From: Schistocerca nitens
Taxonomy: Eukaryota; Arthropoda; Insecta; Orthoptera; Acrididae
NCBI RefSeq assembly: GCF_023898315.1
Contig: NC_064625.1
Span: 101,728,269-101,792,268, forward strand
Length of the DNA stretch: 64,000 nt
Direction of reading: 5' to 3'
The notes under the pieces were generated by a model. It ran no database searches. It worked only from the letters and a program-made list of their open reading frames with translations, and had not been told where the DNA came from. The position numbers and the translations under genes are program-made. This document shows, in pieces, positions 10,819 through 22,809 of this stretch (position 1 is the stretch's first letter; the number at the start of each line of letters is the position of its first letter).

Positions 10819-12058
10819 CACTACTGGCCATTAAAATTGCTACACCAAGAAGAATGCAGATGATAAACGGGTTTTCATTGTACAAGTATATTATACTAGA
10901 ACTGACATGTGATTACATTTTCACGCAATTTGGGTGCATAGATCCTGAGATATCAGAACCCAGAACAACCACCTCTGGCCGTAATAACGGCCTTCATACG
11001 CCTGGGCATCGAGTCAAACAGAGCTTGGATGGCTTGTACAGGTGCAGCAGCCCATGCAGCTTCAACACGATACCACAGTTCATCAAGAGTAGGGACTGGC
11101 GTATTGTGACGAGCCAGTTGCTCGGCCACCATTGATCAGACGTTTTCAGTTGGTGAGAGATCTGGAGAATGTGCTGGCCAGGGCAGCAGCCGAACAGTTT
11201 CTGTATCCAGTAAGGCCCGTACAGGACCTGCAACACGCGGTCATGCATTATCCTGCTGAAATGTAGGCTTTTGTAGGGATCGAATGAAGGGTGGAGTCAC
11301 GGGTCGTGACACATCTCAAATGTAACGTCCACTGTTCAAAGTGCCATCAATGCGAACAAGAGGTGACCGAGACGTGTAACCAATGGCACCTCACACCATC
11401 ACGCTGGGTGATACGCCAGTATGGCGGTGACGAATACAGCCTTCCAATGTGCGATCACCGCGAGGTCGCCAAACACGGATGCGATCATCATGATGCTGTA
11501 AACAGAACCTGGATTCATCCGATAAAATGTTTTGCCATTTGTGCACCCAGTTTCGTCGTTGAGTACACCACTGCAGGCGCTCCTGTCTGATGCAGAGTAA
11601 GGGGTAAACGCAGCCACGGTCTCCGAGCTGATAGTCCGTGCTGCTGCAAATGTCGTCGAACTGTTCGTGCAGATGGTTGTCTTGCAAACGTTCCCATCTG
11701 TTGACTCAGGGATCGAGACGTGGCTGCACGATCCGTTACAGCCATGCGGATAAGATGCCTGTCATCTCGACTGCTAGTGATACGAGGCCGTTGGGGTCCA
11801 GCACGGCGTTCCGTTACCCTCTTGAACCCACCGATTCCACATTCTGCTAACAGTCATTGGATCTCGACCAATGTGAGCATCAATGTCGCAATACGATAAA
11901 CCGCAATCGTGATAGGCTACAGTCCGACCTTTATCAAAGGTGTGTGAATGCTCTGAAAAGCTATCATTTGCATATCACGGAATCTTCTTCCTGTCGGTTA
12001 AATTTCGCGTCTGTAGCACGTCATCTTCGTGGTGTAGCAATTTTAATGACCAGTAATG
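10819..12058 (-). mobile_element. Tc1 family-1 element, copy C (decayed)
   Basis: TIRs at both ends with TA at 10817-10818 and 12059-12060. At 1240 bp it is about 165 bp short. A deletion near 11938 removes the start of the transposase and adjacent leader, and several one- or two-base indels break the rest. The gene is dead; TIRs survive, so it could only move in trans. Confidence 0.93.
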
Positions 12059-12136
12059 TAAACAGTTCTATATACAAATTGTACTAACTGCCTTCTTAGT
12101 TGTGTAACTTCTCATAGCTCCCTAAGAGCCAATATA
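12059..12136 (+). repeat. 78-bp direct repeat, right copy
   Basis: Second copy of 10741-10818, starting exactly at the right TA of the Tc1 element. Confidence 0.9.
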
Positions 12137-12542
12137 GCAGAGGCGGGCACACCAGACTAAGTGTTGACTACACGGAAGTGAGTCCAAGTCCCTTTGTGGT
12201 CACGCAGCTCTGCACTACAATCTCACAGCATCAAAACTCCAGCTAAACCATTTCTGACCGACTGACCAGCTGCTCCATCACCGCCATCACAACCCTAATA
12301 CTATGGCGAATAGCCTTTTTATAGGCGGTAATGCACCCAGCATCACTTGTTCTAGAAGTTTCCAGTACTCTCGAGCATTGCGTGTGTGTCACGCGGCGGC
12401 ACGTGATGCCTACGTGACGAACAGGCCGTACTCCGCTATGTTCGCTGTGTTCAAGGGTTGGGGTTTGTAACGGCTCTCGAACCTCGTGATACGTCATAGT
12501 CCGCTCGTTAGCAGAGTAAACATTACACATAAGCTACGTCCG
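12137..12542. other. Unassigned spacer
   Basis: Moderately GC-rich sequence. A 95-codon minus-strand frame (12530-12243) has no recognisable domain; I do not call it a gene. Confidence 0.45.
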
Positions 12543-14051
12543 GTCACGTCCGCCTCTCTGGTAGCATTGAAAGAACTGAGTCGAAACAAGGTTCCGGGAG
12601 TAGAGAACATCCCATTAGAACTACTGACGACCTTGGGAGAACCGGTCCTGACAAAACTCTACCATCTGGTGATCAAGATGTATGAGACAGGTGAAATACC
12701 TTCAGACTTCAAGAAGAATATAATAATTCCAATCCCAAAGAATGCAGGTGCTGACAAATGTTAAAATTACCGAACTATCCGTTTAACAAGTCACAGGTAC
12801 AAAATACTAACGCGAATTCTTTAGAGACGAATGGAAAAACTGGTAGAAGCCGACCTCGGGGAAGATCAGATTGGATTCCGTAGAAATGTTGGAACACGTG
12901 AGGCAATACTGACCTTACGACTAATCTTAGAAGAAAGATTAAGGAGAGGTAAACCTACGTTTCTAGCATTTGTAGATTTAGAGAAAGCTTTTGACAATGT
13001 TGACTGGAATACTCTCTTTCAAATTCTGAAGGTGGCAGGGGTAAAATACAGGGAGCTAAAGGTTATTTACAATTTGTACAGAAACCAGATGGCAGTTATA
13101 AGAGTCGAGGGACATCAAAGGGAAGCAGTGGTTGGGAAGGGAGTGAGACAGGGTTGTAGCCTCTCCCAGATGTTATTCAATCTGTATATTGAGCAAGCAG
13201 TAAAGGAAACAAAAGAAAAATTCGGAGTAGGTATTAAAATCCATCGAGAAGAAATAAAAACTTTGAGGTTCGCCGATGCCATCGTAAATCTGTCGGGGAC
13301 AGCAAACGACTTGGAAGAGCAGTTGAACGGAATGGACAGTGTCTTGAAAGGAGGGTATAAGATGAACATCAACAAAAGCAAAACGAGGATAATGGAATGT
13401 AGTCGAATTAAGTCGGGTGATGCTGAGGGAATAAGATTATCTAATGAGACACTTAAAGTAGTAAATGAGTTTTGCTATTTGGGGAGCAAAATAACTGATG
13501 ATGATCGAAGTAGAGAGGATATAAAATGTTGACTGTCAATGGCAAGGAAAGCGTTTCTGAAGAAGAGAAATTTGTTAACATCGACTATAGATTTAAGTGT
13601 CAGGAAGTTGTTTCTGAAAGTATTTGTATGGAGTGTAGCCATGTATGGAAGTGAAACATTGGCGATACATAGTTTGGACAGGCGGAGAATAGAAGCTTTC
13701 GAAATGTGGTGCTACAGAAGAATGCTGAAGATTAGATGGGTAGATCACATAACTAATGAGGAGGTACTGAATAGAGTTAGGGAAAAGAGGAGTTTGTGGC
13801 ACAACTTGACAAGAAGAAGGGACCGGTTAGTAGGACATGTTCTGAGGCATCAAGGGATCACAAATTTAGCATTGGAGGGGAGCGTTGAGGGAAAAAATCG
13901 TAGAGGGAGACCAAGAGTAGAATACACTAAGAAGATTCAGAAGGATGTAGGTTGCAGTAAGTACTGGGAGATGAAGCAGCTTGCACAGGATAGAGTAGCA
14001 TGGAGAGCTGCATCAAACCAGTCTCAGGACTGAAGACGACAACAACAACAA
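12543..14051 (+). mobile_element. 5'-truncated RTE-type LINE, copy R1
   Basis: Coding similarity starts near 12543 with the palm-proximal block (VPGVENIPLELL, then FKKNIIIPIPK). It continues through reverse transcriptase to a BovB-like C-terminus and ends with CTGAAGACGACAACAACAAC, the tail seen at 51487 and 63875. Sequence features (GKGVRQGC, LFNLYIEQ, EAFEMWCYRRML, DRVAWRAA) resemble the RTE/BovB clade. The 5' end and endonuclease are missing. Confidence 0.9.
12831..14033 (+). pseudogene. RTE reverse-transcriptase C-terminal portion, broken
   Basis: One frame of ~400 codons with a single in-frame TGA at 13530-13532. The catalytic motif A Asp is at residue 49 (FVDLEKAF). The active-site box, expected FADD, reads FADA at residues 147-150, so a second catalytic Asp is lost. 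The second half carries the conserved MYGSET and GRPRVEYTK blocks. The ATG at 12831 is internal to the original protein and only marks the open stretch. Confidence 0.85.
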
Positions 14052-14408
14052 CATCTTGCTTGATTTTTAACCCTGTTTTCTATCATTCTCGACTTCGTGT
14101 AGGACCTCCTTTTTCTCGGCATTGTGCAGCACCTAGACATGGCATGAACTCAACAAATCGTTAAAAGTTCCCTGTAGAAATATTGAGCCATGCTGCATCT
14201 ACAGTCGTCCATAACAGTGAAAGTGTTGCTGCTGCGGGGTTTTGTGCACGAACTGACGTGTATATTGTCCCATGAATGTTCGGTGGGGTCCATGTCTAGC
14301 AACCTTGGTGGTCAAATTATTCACTCGAATTGTCCAGTGCGTTCTTCAATCGCGAACAATTTGTCAATTATTCAAAAACATTCTCAATCGCATTTATTAT
14401 TATTATAC

Positions 14409-14452
14409 CACCAACCGGTTTCAACCGACATATGGGTCATCATCTGGGCGTT
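14409..14452 (-). ncRNA. Hammerhead-like motif, left arm
   Basis: Minus strand: CGCC (stem I), CAGATGA core, GACC/GGTT stem II, GAAAC, loop CG, GUU, then GGTG. The core has A where the hammerhead consensus CUGANGA has U, so catalysis is doubtful. Confidence 0.35.
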
Positions 14453-15152
14453 TACACTGAAATTATAGATATTCGTCAGAAAGACTCCATTATACAATAG
14501 CTAAAATTACGTAAATTTAAAATATGTTACTCATTGGTCGACTGTTGGTGGTGTCACTCCTGTCTACATAACGGCAGGAAACTATGAGAGACTAACCCTT
14601 CATATGGGCTTAAATAGCGTGCTGAGATCACGTGAATAGACGGCAACACCCCCAGCGGCGGTCAACGGCATTTAATACAGTTTATTATATGTAATTACTA
14701 GTCAGCTTGGTTTGACATAAATTTAAGTGACAGTAAATAACAGAAAACGGAATGTAATAAACTTTTACGAATTTTACGAGATGACTACGGAACACTTGTT
14801 ATTATTTTGTAATTAACACTATTATTGTAACACTTTGTAAATGGAATGGTTCCGTTTTCTGTTATTTACTGTCACTTAAATTTATGTTAAACCAAGGTGA
14901 CTAGTAATTGCATGTAATAAACTGCACTAAATGCCGTTGATCGCCGCTGGGGTTGTTGCCGTCTGTTCACGTGATCTCAGCACGCTATTTAAGCCCACAC
15001 GAAGGGTTAGTCTCGCATAGTTTCCTGCTGTTATGCAGACAGGAGTGACACCACCAGCAGTCGACCAATGAGTAACATATTTTAAATTTACGTAATTTTA
15101 GCTATTGTATAATGGAGTCTTTCTGACGGATATCTATAATTTCACAGAGTAA

Positions 15153-15196
15153 ACGTCAGATGATTACCCCTACGTCGGGTTGAAACCGGTTGGCGG
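15153..15196 (+). ncRNA. Hammerhead-like motif, right arm
   Basis: Same order as the left arm: CAGATGA core, a stem II with ACCC/GGGT, GAAAC, CG, GUU. Both arms share the A-for-U substitution, so it predates or typifies this family. Confidence 0.35.
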
Positions 15197-16163
15197 TATA
15201 TTAATAATAAATGCGATTAAGATTTTTTTGAATAATTGATTAATCATACTAATCGCTGCTTCATCTCCACAACCATGTTCTCCAAAAAAGCGAACAATTG
15301 GGTCCGCTGACATGGCGCATTGTCATCCATAAAATGCCATCTTTGTTTGATAACGTGATGTCAATGAACGGCTGAAAATGGACTCCAGGCAACCGAAAAT
15401 AACGATTTGCAGTCAATGATCGGTTGAATTTTACCAGAGGACCCAGTCCATTCCATGTAAACACAGTCCACACCACTATGAAGCCACCACCAGCTTGCAC
15501 AGTGAACTGTTGACAACCTGGGTCCATTGCTTCATGTTCGGCGCCACACTTGAACCCTACTGTCGGCGCTTACCGACGGAAATTGGGATTCATCTGACCA
15601 GATCACGGTTTTCCAGTCGTTTACGATCCAGCTGATATGGCCAGGAGAGGCTCTGCAGGTGATGTCGTTCCGTTAGAAAAGGCACTGGCACTGGTCGTCT
15701 CGTGCATTAACGCCAAATTTCGGCGCACTGTACTAACGGATAGCTTCGTCGTACGCCCCACATTGATTTCTGCGGTTGTTTCACGCAGTTTACTTTTCTG
15801 TTAGCACTGACAACTCTACTCAAACGCTATTGCTCTCGATCGGTAAGTGAAGACCATCGGCCTCTGCATTGTCTGCGGTGAGACGTAATGTCTAATATCT
15901 GGTATTTTCGGCACAGTCGTGACACTGTGGATTTCAGAATATTGAATTCCCTAACGATTTCGAGAATTGAGTCTCCAAAGTGTTTAGCTCAAACTCCCAT
16001 TGAGCATTCAAAACCTATTACTTCCCGTCGTGCGGCTGTAATCACGTTGGAAACCATTTCACATGAATCACCTGAGTGCAAATGACAGATCCGCCAATAC
16101 ACTGCCCTTTTATACCTCGTGTACGTGATACTATCGCCATCTCTATACGTGCATATTGCTATG

Positions 16164-16362
16164 AAATGGTTCAAATGGCTCTGAGCACTATGGGACTTAA
16201 CTTCTGAGGTCATCAGTCCCCTAGAACTTAGAACTACTTAAACCTAACTAACCTAAGGACATCACACACATCCATGCCCGAGGCAAGATTCGAACCTGCG
16301 ACCGTAACGGTCACGCGGCTCCAGACTAAAGCGCCTAGAACCGCACGGCCACACCGGCCGGC
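16164..16362 (-). mobile_element. tRNA-derived SINE (main family), first of a tandem pair
   Basis: Full minus-strand copy. Its head end adjoins TATCGATACC, into which the next SINE inserted. Confidence 0.9.
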
Positions 16363-16372
16363 TATCGATACC

Positions 16373-16566
16373 AAAAAAATGGCTCTGAGCACTATGCGAC
16401 TTAACTTCTGAGGTCATCAGTCGCCTAGAACTTAGAACTGCTTAAACCTAACTAACCTAAGGACATCACACACATCCGTGCCAGAGGCAGGATTCGAGCC
16501 GGCGACCATAGCGGTCACGCGGCTCGAGACTGAAGCGCCTAGAACCGCACGGCCACACCGGCCGGC
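16373..16566 (-). mobile_element. tRNA-derived SINE (main family), second of a tandem pair
   Basis: Full minus-strand copy flanked by TATCGATACCA at 16363-16373 and 16567-16577. The two SINEs share diagnostic bases but differ at several sites (for example CTATGCGACTT against CTATGGGACTT), so this is two insertions or a duplicated and diverged unit. Confidence 0.9.
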
Positions 16567-17163
16567 TATCGATACCAGTCGATGGTTATAATGTTCTGGG
16601 TAATCAGTGTTTGTTGAAGTCCTAGTCGTTCCCTAAACACTCTGCCAATTTCAATCACGGTATTTTCGTGTTGTCAACTTGTCGCCTGTAAATATTTGGC
16701 CCCAATGCGTCAAGCGGCGAGAGCGAACACACAAGCCCGTTGGACCCGGCGTGACCGGGACTAATCTGATAGCAACGGGCTGTGCTAGCGAGCCACAGGG
16801 GGGGGGGGGGGGGGGGGGGAAACTTACCGCCAATAGCACGCTGCGCTTGACAGGCAGAGCGTCGGCAGGTGGATTCAGAGACAATCAGAGCTGGAAAACT
16901 ACCGTAGGCTACCGTAGACTACAATGAGTAATCGTAGACTACGGTAGTTTTTGTAGCAGCTTTTGTTAGTTAAGGTCGTACACGCGTGATTTGAGCATTA
17001 GGTGTGTTGTACACCTATGGGCGTTACCTTATAACAATCGGTTTCATTACTTGTGCGGTCAGCGTCTTACTAGATTCCCCTACAAACCGGAAGCGGTGAA
17101 GGTCTAAAAACAGTGAGGGTATATAAAGAGCTGGGTAATCTACGGAACATTTTTGTTCTTCAC
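16567..17163. other. Spacer with a G-run and a short palindrome
   Basis: A 22-base G homopolymer lies at 16798-16819. AACTACCGTAG near 16897 is inverted as CTACGGTAGTT near 16937-16950, a possible small hairpin. No gene is supported. Confidence 0.6.
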
Positions 17164-17172
17164 AGTTATCTC

Positions 17173-17369
17173 CGGCCGGCCGCTGTGGCCGAGCGGTTCT
17201 AGGGGTTTCAGTCCGGAACCGCGCTGCTGCTACGGTTGCAGGTTCGAATCCTGCCTCGGGCAGGTGTGTTGTCCTTACGTTAGTTAGGTTTAAGTAGTTC
17301 TAAGTCTAGGGGACTGATGGCCTCAGATTTTAAGTCCCATACTGCTTAGAGCCATTTGAACCATTTTGA
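17173..17369 (+). mobile_element. tRNA-derived SINE (main family)
   Basis: Complete plus-strand copy. Flanks AGTTATCT (17164-17171) and AGCTATCT (17370-17377) look like a TSD with one change. Confidence 0.88.
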
Positions 17370-17377
17370 AGCTATCT

Positions 17378-19464
17378 TCTTGTCTGTTACTTAAGAATAA
17401 ACAGTATGTATAGCGAAACTGAATTTGTCAATGTTGAATTCAGGTTTCATTCGAAAATTCTTAATTTTTATCATGAAGCATGGGGACGTTAAAAATAAAA
17501 AAAATAAAAATACAGATTTATCATATAGCGCTCGAAAGCGCACTTTCGTCAACAAAAAGATAAAATAAAAAATGCCGCACAACTTGAATGAAACATGTTT
17601 CTGTTATTCGTTAACAACTTTAGTATTTATCAGTAATATTAGGAGACTTTTGCCTTTCATCGCGACGAAGAACGTTTTATCAAGTACAGAATAACAACAA
17701 TAATTAGATATATGTTTTACGTTTCTGCGCGTAAACTGTACTTGCATCAAAAGTAATTGCATTGGTTACATAAAAGCGCAGAAGTTAAGCGATCAACGCA
17801 TTCTTATTTCTTATAAAAATTAACTTATATTCTGAAGTGTTATCAAATATACAGTCGACTGACATGAAATGAATACGGTTCTAATTATGTGCAAAAAATA
17901 AAAAAATAAAAAAATTGACTCATATTTTTCTCTTAAACATTCATTTATATTTCTTTCCTATCAATTTTACCAGTACTACCGATAATCTTACCATTTACTA
18001 TGTCACTTATGCAATGTACCAAAACTATCAAACTGTAGTTTTGGTAGAGCGCAGCTGTAGAAACAACCCGATGACGTGCAACTGTTGTCCACGGGACTTC
18101 TTGTCCAGTGATTAGCTTCATTACGTAAAATCGGTACTAGGGTAGGCGAATAAAAGATTTAGATTATTTGGAAGGCAGGAAGGAAGGAAGATTGGGGTTG
18201 AACGTCCAGTTCACGACGCAGTCAATGGAGACGCAATACAAGCTAGGATTGAGGAATAAGTCGATCGAGCATTTAAAAGGATCTGTCCCAGCATTTTCCT
18301 GTAGCGAACCAGGGAAACAAGGGAAAATATAAATATGGATCACTTCCGCCGGCGTACGAGTCTCTAAACAATCTGCAACTGTATTAACGTTTAAAACTAG
18401 CTAGCTGTTCACGGCTACAAGTCGTTGTGGCTCAGTCTTGTTAAATGGAAAAGAAATATGAAAGCCCACGCTTCTAATATGTATGGGAACTAGATATAGT
18501 CTAATCTTCTTCTCTCCCTTGTCTCTGTCCACTTCCTCCTTTTCGCTTTGTTATGTCCATTTCCTCCTACCCCTATGCCCATCTCCTCTTCCCGTCTGTC
18601 TATGACCTTCAGCCTTATTTATTATTACTGAAAATTCAGTATCTATTGTAGTTTTAATCAAGCCTAAAATCCAGAAATACAACTTAACTGTTTGCTATCA
18701 GTATTTCACTATAAATAAACGTATGTGTGTGTATACGTTTATTACTGTACCCTGTAAAAATTTGAAGTAAATCGGTCTATTACGTTTTGAGACTTTTGTT
18801 AACAATGTTTCCCCTTCATATATTACATACATATTCATGTTTTATGTATATTTATATACCCATTTGTATGTTTATCAGAGTCTTTGTAAACATTTAAACT
18901 AAATCTGTCAAGGTTTTTTTAGTAATAATGTTTGTCTTTTTTGTGTATATAAAATAAGTGTATAAAAACATATGCGTATCCGAATGCAAAGTTAAGCCAA
19001 AATTTCAAAGAATCGGTGAAGAGCTTTCGGATATCTAAGATTTCGAACAGAAGAACATGAGGCTTTTTTCTAACAATGTGTTCCATTTACTATCAGGTAT
19101 TATACCATATGGCGCTCTGGCATGAATACAGAAACACACCTGTATTCGAATGCAACGTGGTGTCAAAATTTCAAAGCAGTCGGTGGAGAAATTTCGGAAA
19201 TACACGATTTTGAACAAAGGAACATTTACATATTTATTTATATGGATAGTTCTCATTTACTGTTCAGTCTCAGTTGCACATTTTTTAATCAAATTACATT
19301 TTCACAACTACAGATCTAAAACAAATTAAAACTAGATGTGTGCCGCCCAATATTTTACATAAATGTAGAATTTACCTAAGTGGTTGCGTCAACAACCCGT
19401 CTCGTTTGTTAAGAACCTCGTATCAGAGTGCCATGTTTTGCAACTGCGGTCAATGTTTTAAGTT
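17378..19464. other. AT-rich spacer with a degenerate tandem repeat
   Basis: No exon recognised. A GGAAGGAA-rich microsatellite lies at 18171-18191. Between 18940 and 19230, a unit with CGAATGCAA, CAAAATTTCAAAG, ATCGGTGAAGAGCTTTCGGA and GAACAAAGGAACA-like text occurs twice about 165 bp apart, with weaker versions from 18720. This resembles old satellite-like DNA. Confidence 0.5.
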
Positions 19465-20840
19465 CACTATTGGCCATTAAAATTGCTACACCAAGAAGAA
19501 AATCATTGGACAAATATATTATACTAGAACTGCCATTTTCATGCAATTTTGGCACATAGATCCTGAGAAATCAGTACCCAGAACAACCACCTATGGTCGT
19601 AATAACGACCTTGATACGCCTGGGCATTGAGTCAAACAGAAGTTGGATGGCGTGTACAGGTACAGCTGCCCATGCAGCTTCAGCACGATACCACAGTTCA
19701 TCAACAGTAGTGAGTGGCATATTGTGACGAGCCAGTTGCTCGGCCACCATTGACCAGACGTTTTCAGTTGGTGAGAGATCTGGAGAATGTGCTGGCCAGG
19801 GCAGCAGTCGAACATTTTCTGTATCCAGAAAGGCCCGTACAGGACCTGCAACATGCGGTCGTACATTATCCTGCTGAAATGTAGTGTTTCGCAGGGATCG
19901 AATGAAGGGTAGAGCCCAGAGTCGTAACACATCTGAAATGTAATGTCCACTGTTCAAAGTGTAGTCAATGCGAACAAGAGGTGACCGAGACGTGTAAGCA
20001 ATGCACCCCATACCATCACACCAGGTGATACACCAGTATGACGATGACGAATACACGCTTCCAATGTGCGTTCACCGCGATGTCGCCAAACACGGATGCG
20101 ACCATCATGATGCTGTGAACAGAACCGGATTCATCCGAAAAAATGACGTTTTGCCATTCGTGCACCCAGGTTCGTCGCTGAGTACACCGTCGCCGGCGCT
20201 CCTGTATGTGATGCAGCGTCAAGGGTAACCGCAACCATGGTCTCCGAGCTCATAGTCCGTGCTGGTGCAAACGTCGTTGAACTGTTCGTGCAGATGGTTG
20301 TTGTCTTGCAAACGTCCGCATCTGTTGACTCAGGGATCGAGACGTGGCTGCATGATGCGTTACAGGCAAGCGGATAAGGTGCCTGTCATCTCGAGTGCTA
20401 GTGATACGAGGCCGTTGGGATCCAGCACGGCGTTCCGCAATACCCTCCTGAGCCCACCGATTCCATATTCTGCTAACAGTCATTGGATCTCGATCAACGC
20501 GAGCAGCAATGTCGCGATACGATAAACCGCAATGGCGATAGGCTACAATCCGACCTTTATCAAAGTCGTAAACGTGATGGTAGGCGTTTCCCCTCCTTAC
20601 ACCCGGCATCACAACAACGTTTCACCAGGCAACGCCGGTCAACTGCTGTTCGTGTATGAGAAATCGGTTGGAAACTTTCCTCATGTCAGCGCGATGTAGG
20701 TGTCGCCACCGGCGCCAACATTGTGTGAATGCTCTGAAGAGCTAATCATTTGGATATCACAGCATCTTCTTCCTGTCGGTTAAATTTCACGTTTGTAGCA
20801 CGTCATCTTCGTGGTGTAGTAATTTTAATGGTCAGTAGTG
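19465..20840 (-). mobile_element. Tc1 family-1 element, copy D
   Basis: TIRs present; right TA at 20841-20842, left now TT. Transposase spans 20609-19571, 1039 nt against 1041 in copies A and B, so a net two-base loss shifts the frame (around 20235-20060). FQQDN and SPTENVW are present. Inactive. Confidence 0.94.
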
Positions 20841-20842
20841 TA

Positions 20843-21994
20843 GTATCCGGTGCTGCTAGGAGAGAGGGAAGGGTAAAGGAGAAAACATGGGGGGGGGGGG
20901 GGGAGAAAATGTAGTGAGAGTGATTGAGGAGGAGAGGACAGGGATCAAGACAGACTGGCGGTGGGGATGTCATGGGTTCAAGAAGTGAGGGTCTTGCTAA
21001 AATTATATTAATTTTAATTACTTCAAATGTCTTGTTCAATTATTAATAGTTAGTAAAATGTAACATTTAAAAATAGATCGAGCAGGATTGAGAGCGAGCA
21101 AAGAACAGAAGGGAGAGAGGATGGAGGGGTAGTGGCAGCTTTGTTATGGGTTTAACAAGAGAGGGTCTTATACTAAAATTATAAAAACCGAATTATGTAG
21201 AAAAAATCGTCTATGAAAATACTGAAAGTGTGGGTCATTGGATGAGTAAAACTGTAAAAGGGAAACAAAATAACAGATTATGAAAGTGGAATTAAAGTAG
21301 CTAATACTGAAATAGTGTCTTAAAATATTAAAAGTGTCGAACTTTGAAAGTATAAAACCATAATGTCCTACTTTGAGAATATAAAAATAAAATTGTTTGA
21401 AAACTCGTCAAAATATTAAAAGTACCGTTCTAGAACAATGAGTGTCTAAATAGTACATGACATAAAGATATTTACTTATTATTATCTATTAGATGATAGA
21501 TATTTAGCTGAAGATTATCCAGAATCATCGAAACATACCATGTCGTTAAAAAAATATGCAACTGAGACTGAAAAATAAATGAGAATTAGTTTGGAAATCT
21601 AGATTTTCTAGTTTAGAAAAGGAAAAGAAATTAAATGTGGAGCAGAACTTAGAATAACTAATTTGGTGTGCTGAGTGGAGACAGGTTCTGGCGACACATT
21701 CTTAAATGGTTTTAACATCGTTCGTAAAATATAATACAGTGTTTTATATACCATTTTTGTTTATTCTCCCTTCAAGACTTATACAATTTTCAAGACTTGC
21801 ACAATAGTGTGTCAATATGCAGTGTTTAATATTTTATATCTACAGAAGTTATAGTAATTAATGTAGCTTAATGGCAACTATACACTATTGACAGTCGTTT
21901 CTATGTAATGATAGAACCGAATTTCTCTCCCAAAAATGGATACGTATCCATCTACTTCTATAGAAAGGAAAATGTAAGAAGGCATCCAGAGATA
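20843..21994. other. AT-rich spacer
   Basis: A 15-base G-run lies at 20889-20903. Two purine-rich blocks (20970-21010 and 21140-21185), each ending in GAGGGTCTT and CTAAAATTATA, suggest an old duplication about 170 bp apart. No gene is supported. Confidence 0.45.
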
Positions 21995-21996
21995 TA

Positions 21997-22807
21997 CTGG
22001 GTGATCAAAAAGTCATTATAAATTTGAAAACTGAATAAATCACGGAATAACGTAGATAGAGAAGTACAAATTGACACACATGCTTGGAATGACATGGGAT
22101 TTTGTTAGACCCAAAAAAATACAAAAGTTCAAAAAATGTCCGACAGATGGCACATCATCTGATCAAAATAGCAATAATTAGCATAACAAAGTAAGACAAA
22201 GCAAAGATGATGTTCTTTACAGGAAATGCTCAATATGTCCATCCTCATTCCTCAACAATAGCTGTAGTCGAGGAATAATGTTGTGAACAGCACTGTAAAG
22301 CATGTCCGGAGTTATGGTGAGGCATTGGCGTCGGATGTTGTCTTTCAGCATCCCTAGAAATGTCGGTCGATCAAGATACACTTGCAACTTCAGGTAACCC
22401 CAAAGCCAATAATCGCACGGACTGAGGTCTGGGGACCGGGGAGGCCAAGCATGACGAAAGTGGCGGCTGAGCACACGATCACCACCAAACGACGCGCGCA
22501 AGAGATCTTTCACGCCTCTAGCAATATGGGGTGGAGCGCCATCCTGCATAAACATCGTAAGTTCCAGCAGGTGTTTATCAGCCAGGCTGGGGATGATGCG
22601 ATTCTGTAACATATCGGCGTACCTCTCACCCGTCACGGTAGCAGTTTTGCTGTCCAACGCCATCTGCCGGACATTTTGTGAACTTTTTTTTGGTTATAAT
22701 TAAACTCCATGTCATTCCAAGCATGTGTGTCAATTTTTACCTCTCTATCTACATTATTCCGTGGTTTATTAAGTTTTCAAATTTGTACTGTCTTTTTGAT
22801 CACCCGG
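21997..22807 (-). mobile_element. Internally deleted Tc1/mariner-superfamily element with long TIRs
   Basis: About 130-bp imperfect TIRs start CTGGGTGATCAAAAAG (left) and CCGGGTGATCAAAAAG (right). TA duplicates at 21995-21996 and 22808-22809. A 148-codon frame (22663-22217, minus) keeps the C-terminal catalytic half: FMQDGAPPH with one Asp and SPDLSPCDYWLWGYLK with the next, about 42 residues apart. The N-terminal DNA-binding half and first Asp are deleted, so it can move only with help. Confidence 0.9.
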
Positions 22808-22809
22808 TA

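Larger units (their letters stand above)
14364..15239. mobile_element. Foldback element with hammerhead-like ends
   Basis: Two near-identical inverted arms, 14364-14751 and 14851-15239, flank a 99-bp spacer. The ends read TCAATTATTCAAAAA inward from both sides. There is no coding capacity. Arm-terminal sequence TTGAAACCGGTTGG with a GATGA box upstream resembles the hammerhead layout in the other two foldbacks. It interrupts a Tc1-like transposase relic, so it is younger than that element. Confidence 0.75.
14085..16155 (-). mobile_element. Tc1-like relic split by a foldback
   Basis: The minus strand gives transposase pieces: 15527-15261 contains FNRSLTANRYF and TMRHVSGPNCSLFWRTWLWR, the region around the second catalytic Asp. 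The next part resumes on the far side of the foldback (14360-14090) with a degenerate third-acidic-residue block. N-terminal remnants lie at 15720-16090, similar in order to the relic at 56035-57625. Numerous stops. Limits are approximate. Confidence 0.7.

Noticed and set aside
12243-12530. 95-codon minus-strand ORF
   Set aside because: No domain; abuts the truncated start of an RTE LINE and has no supporting signal.
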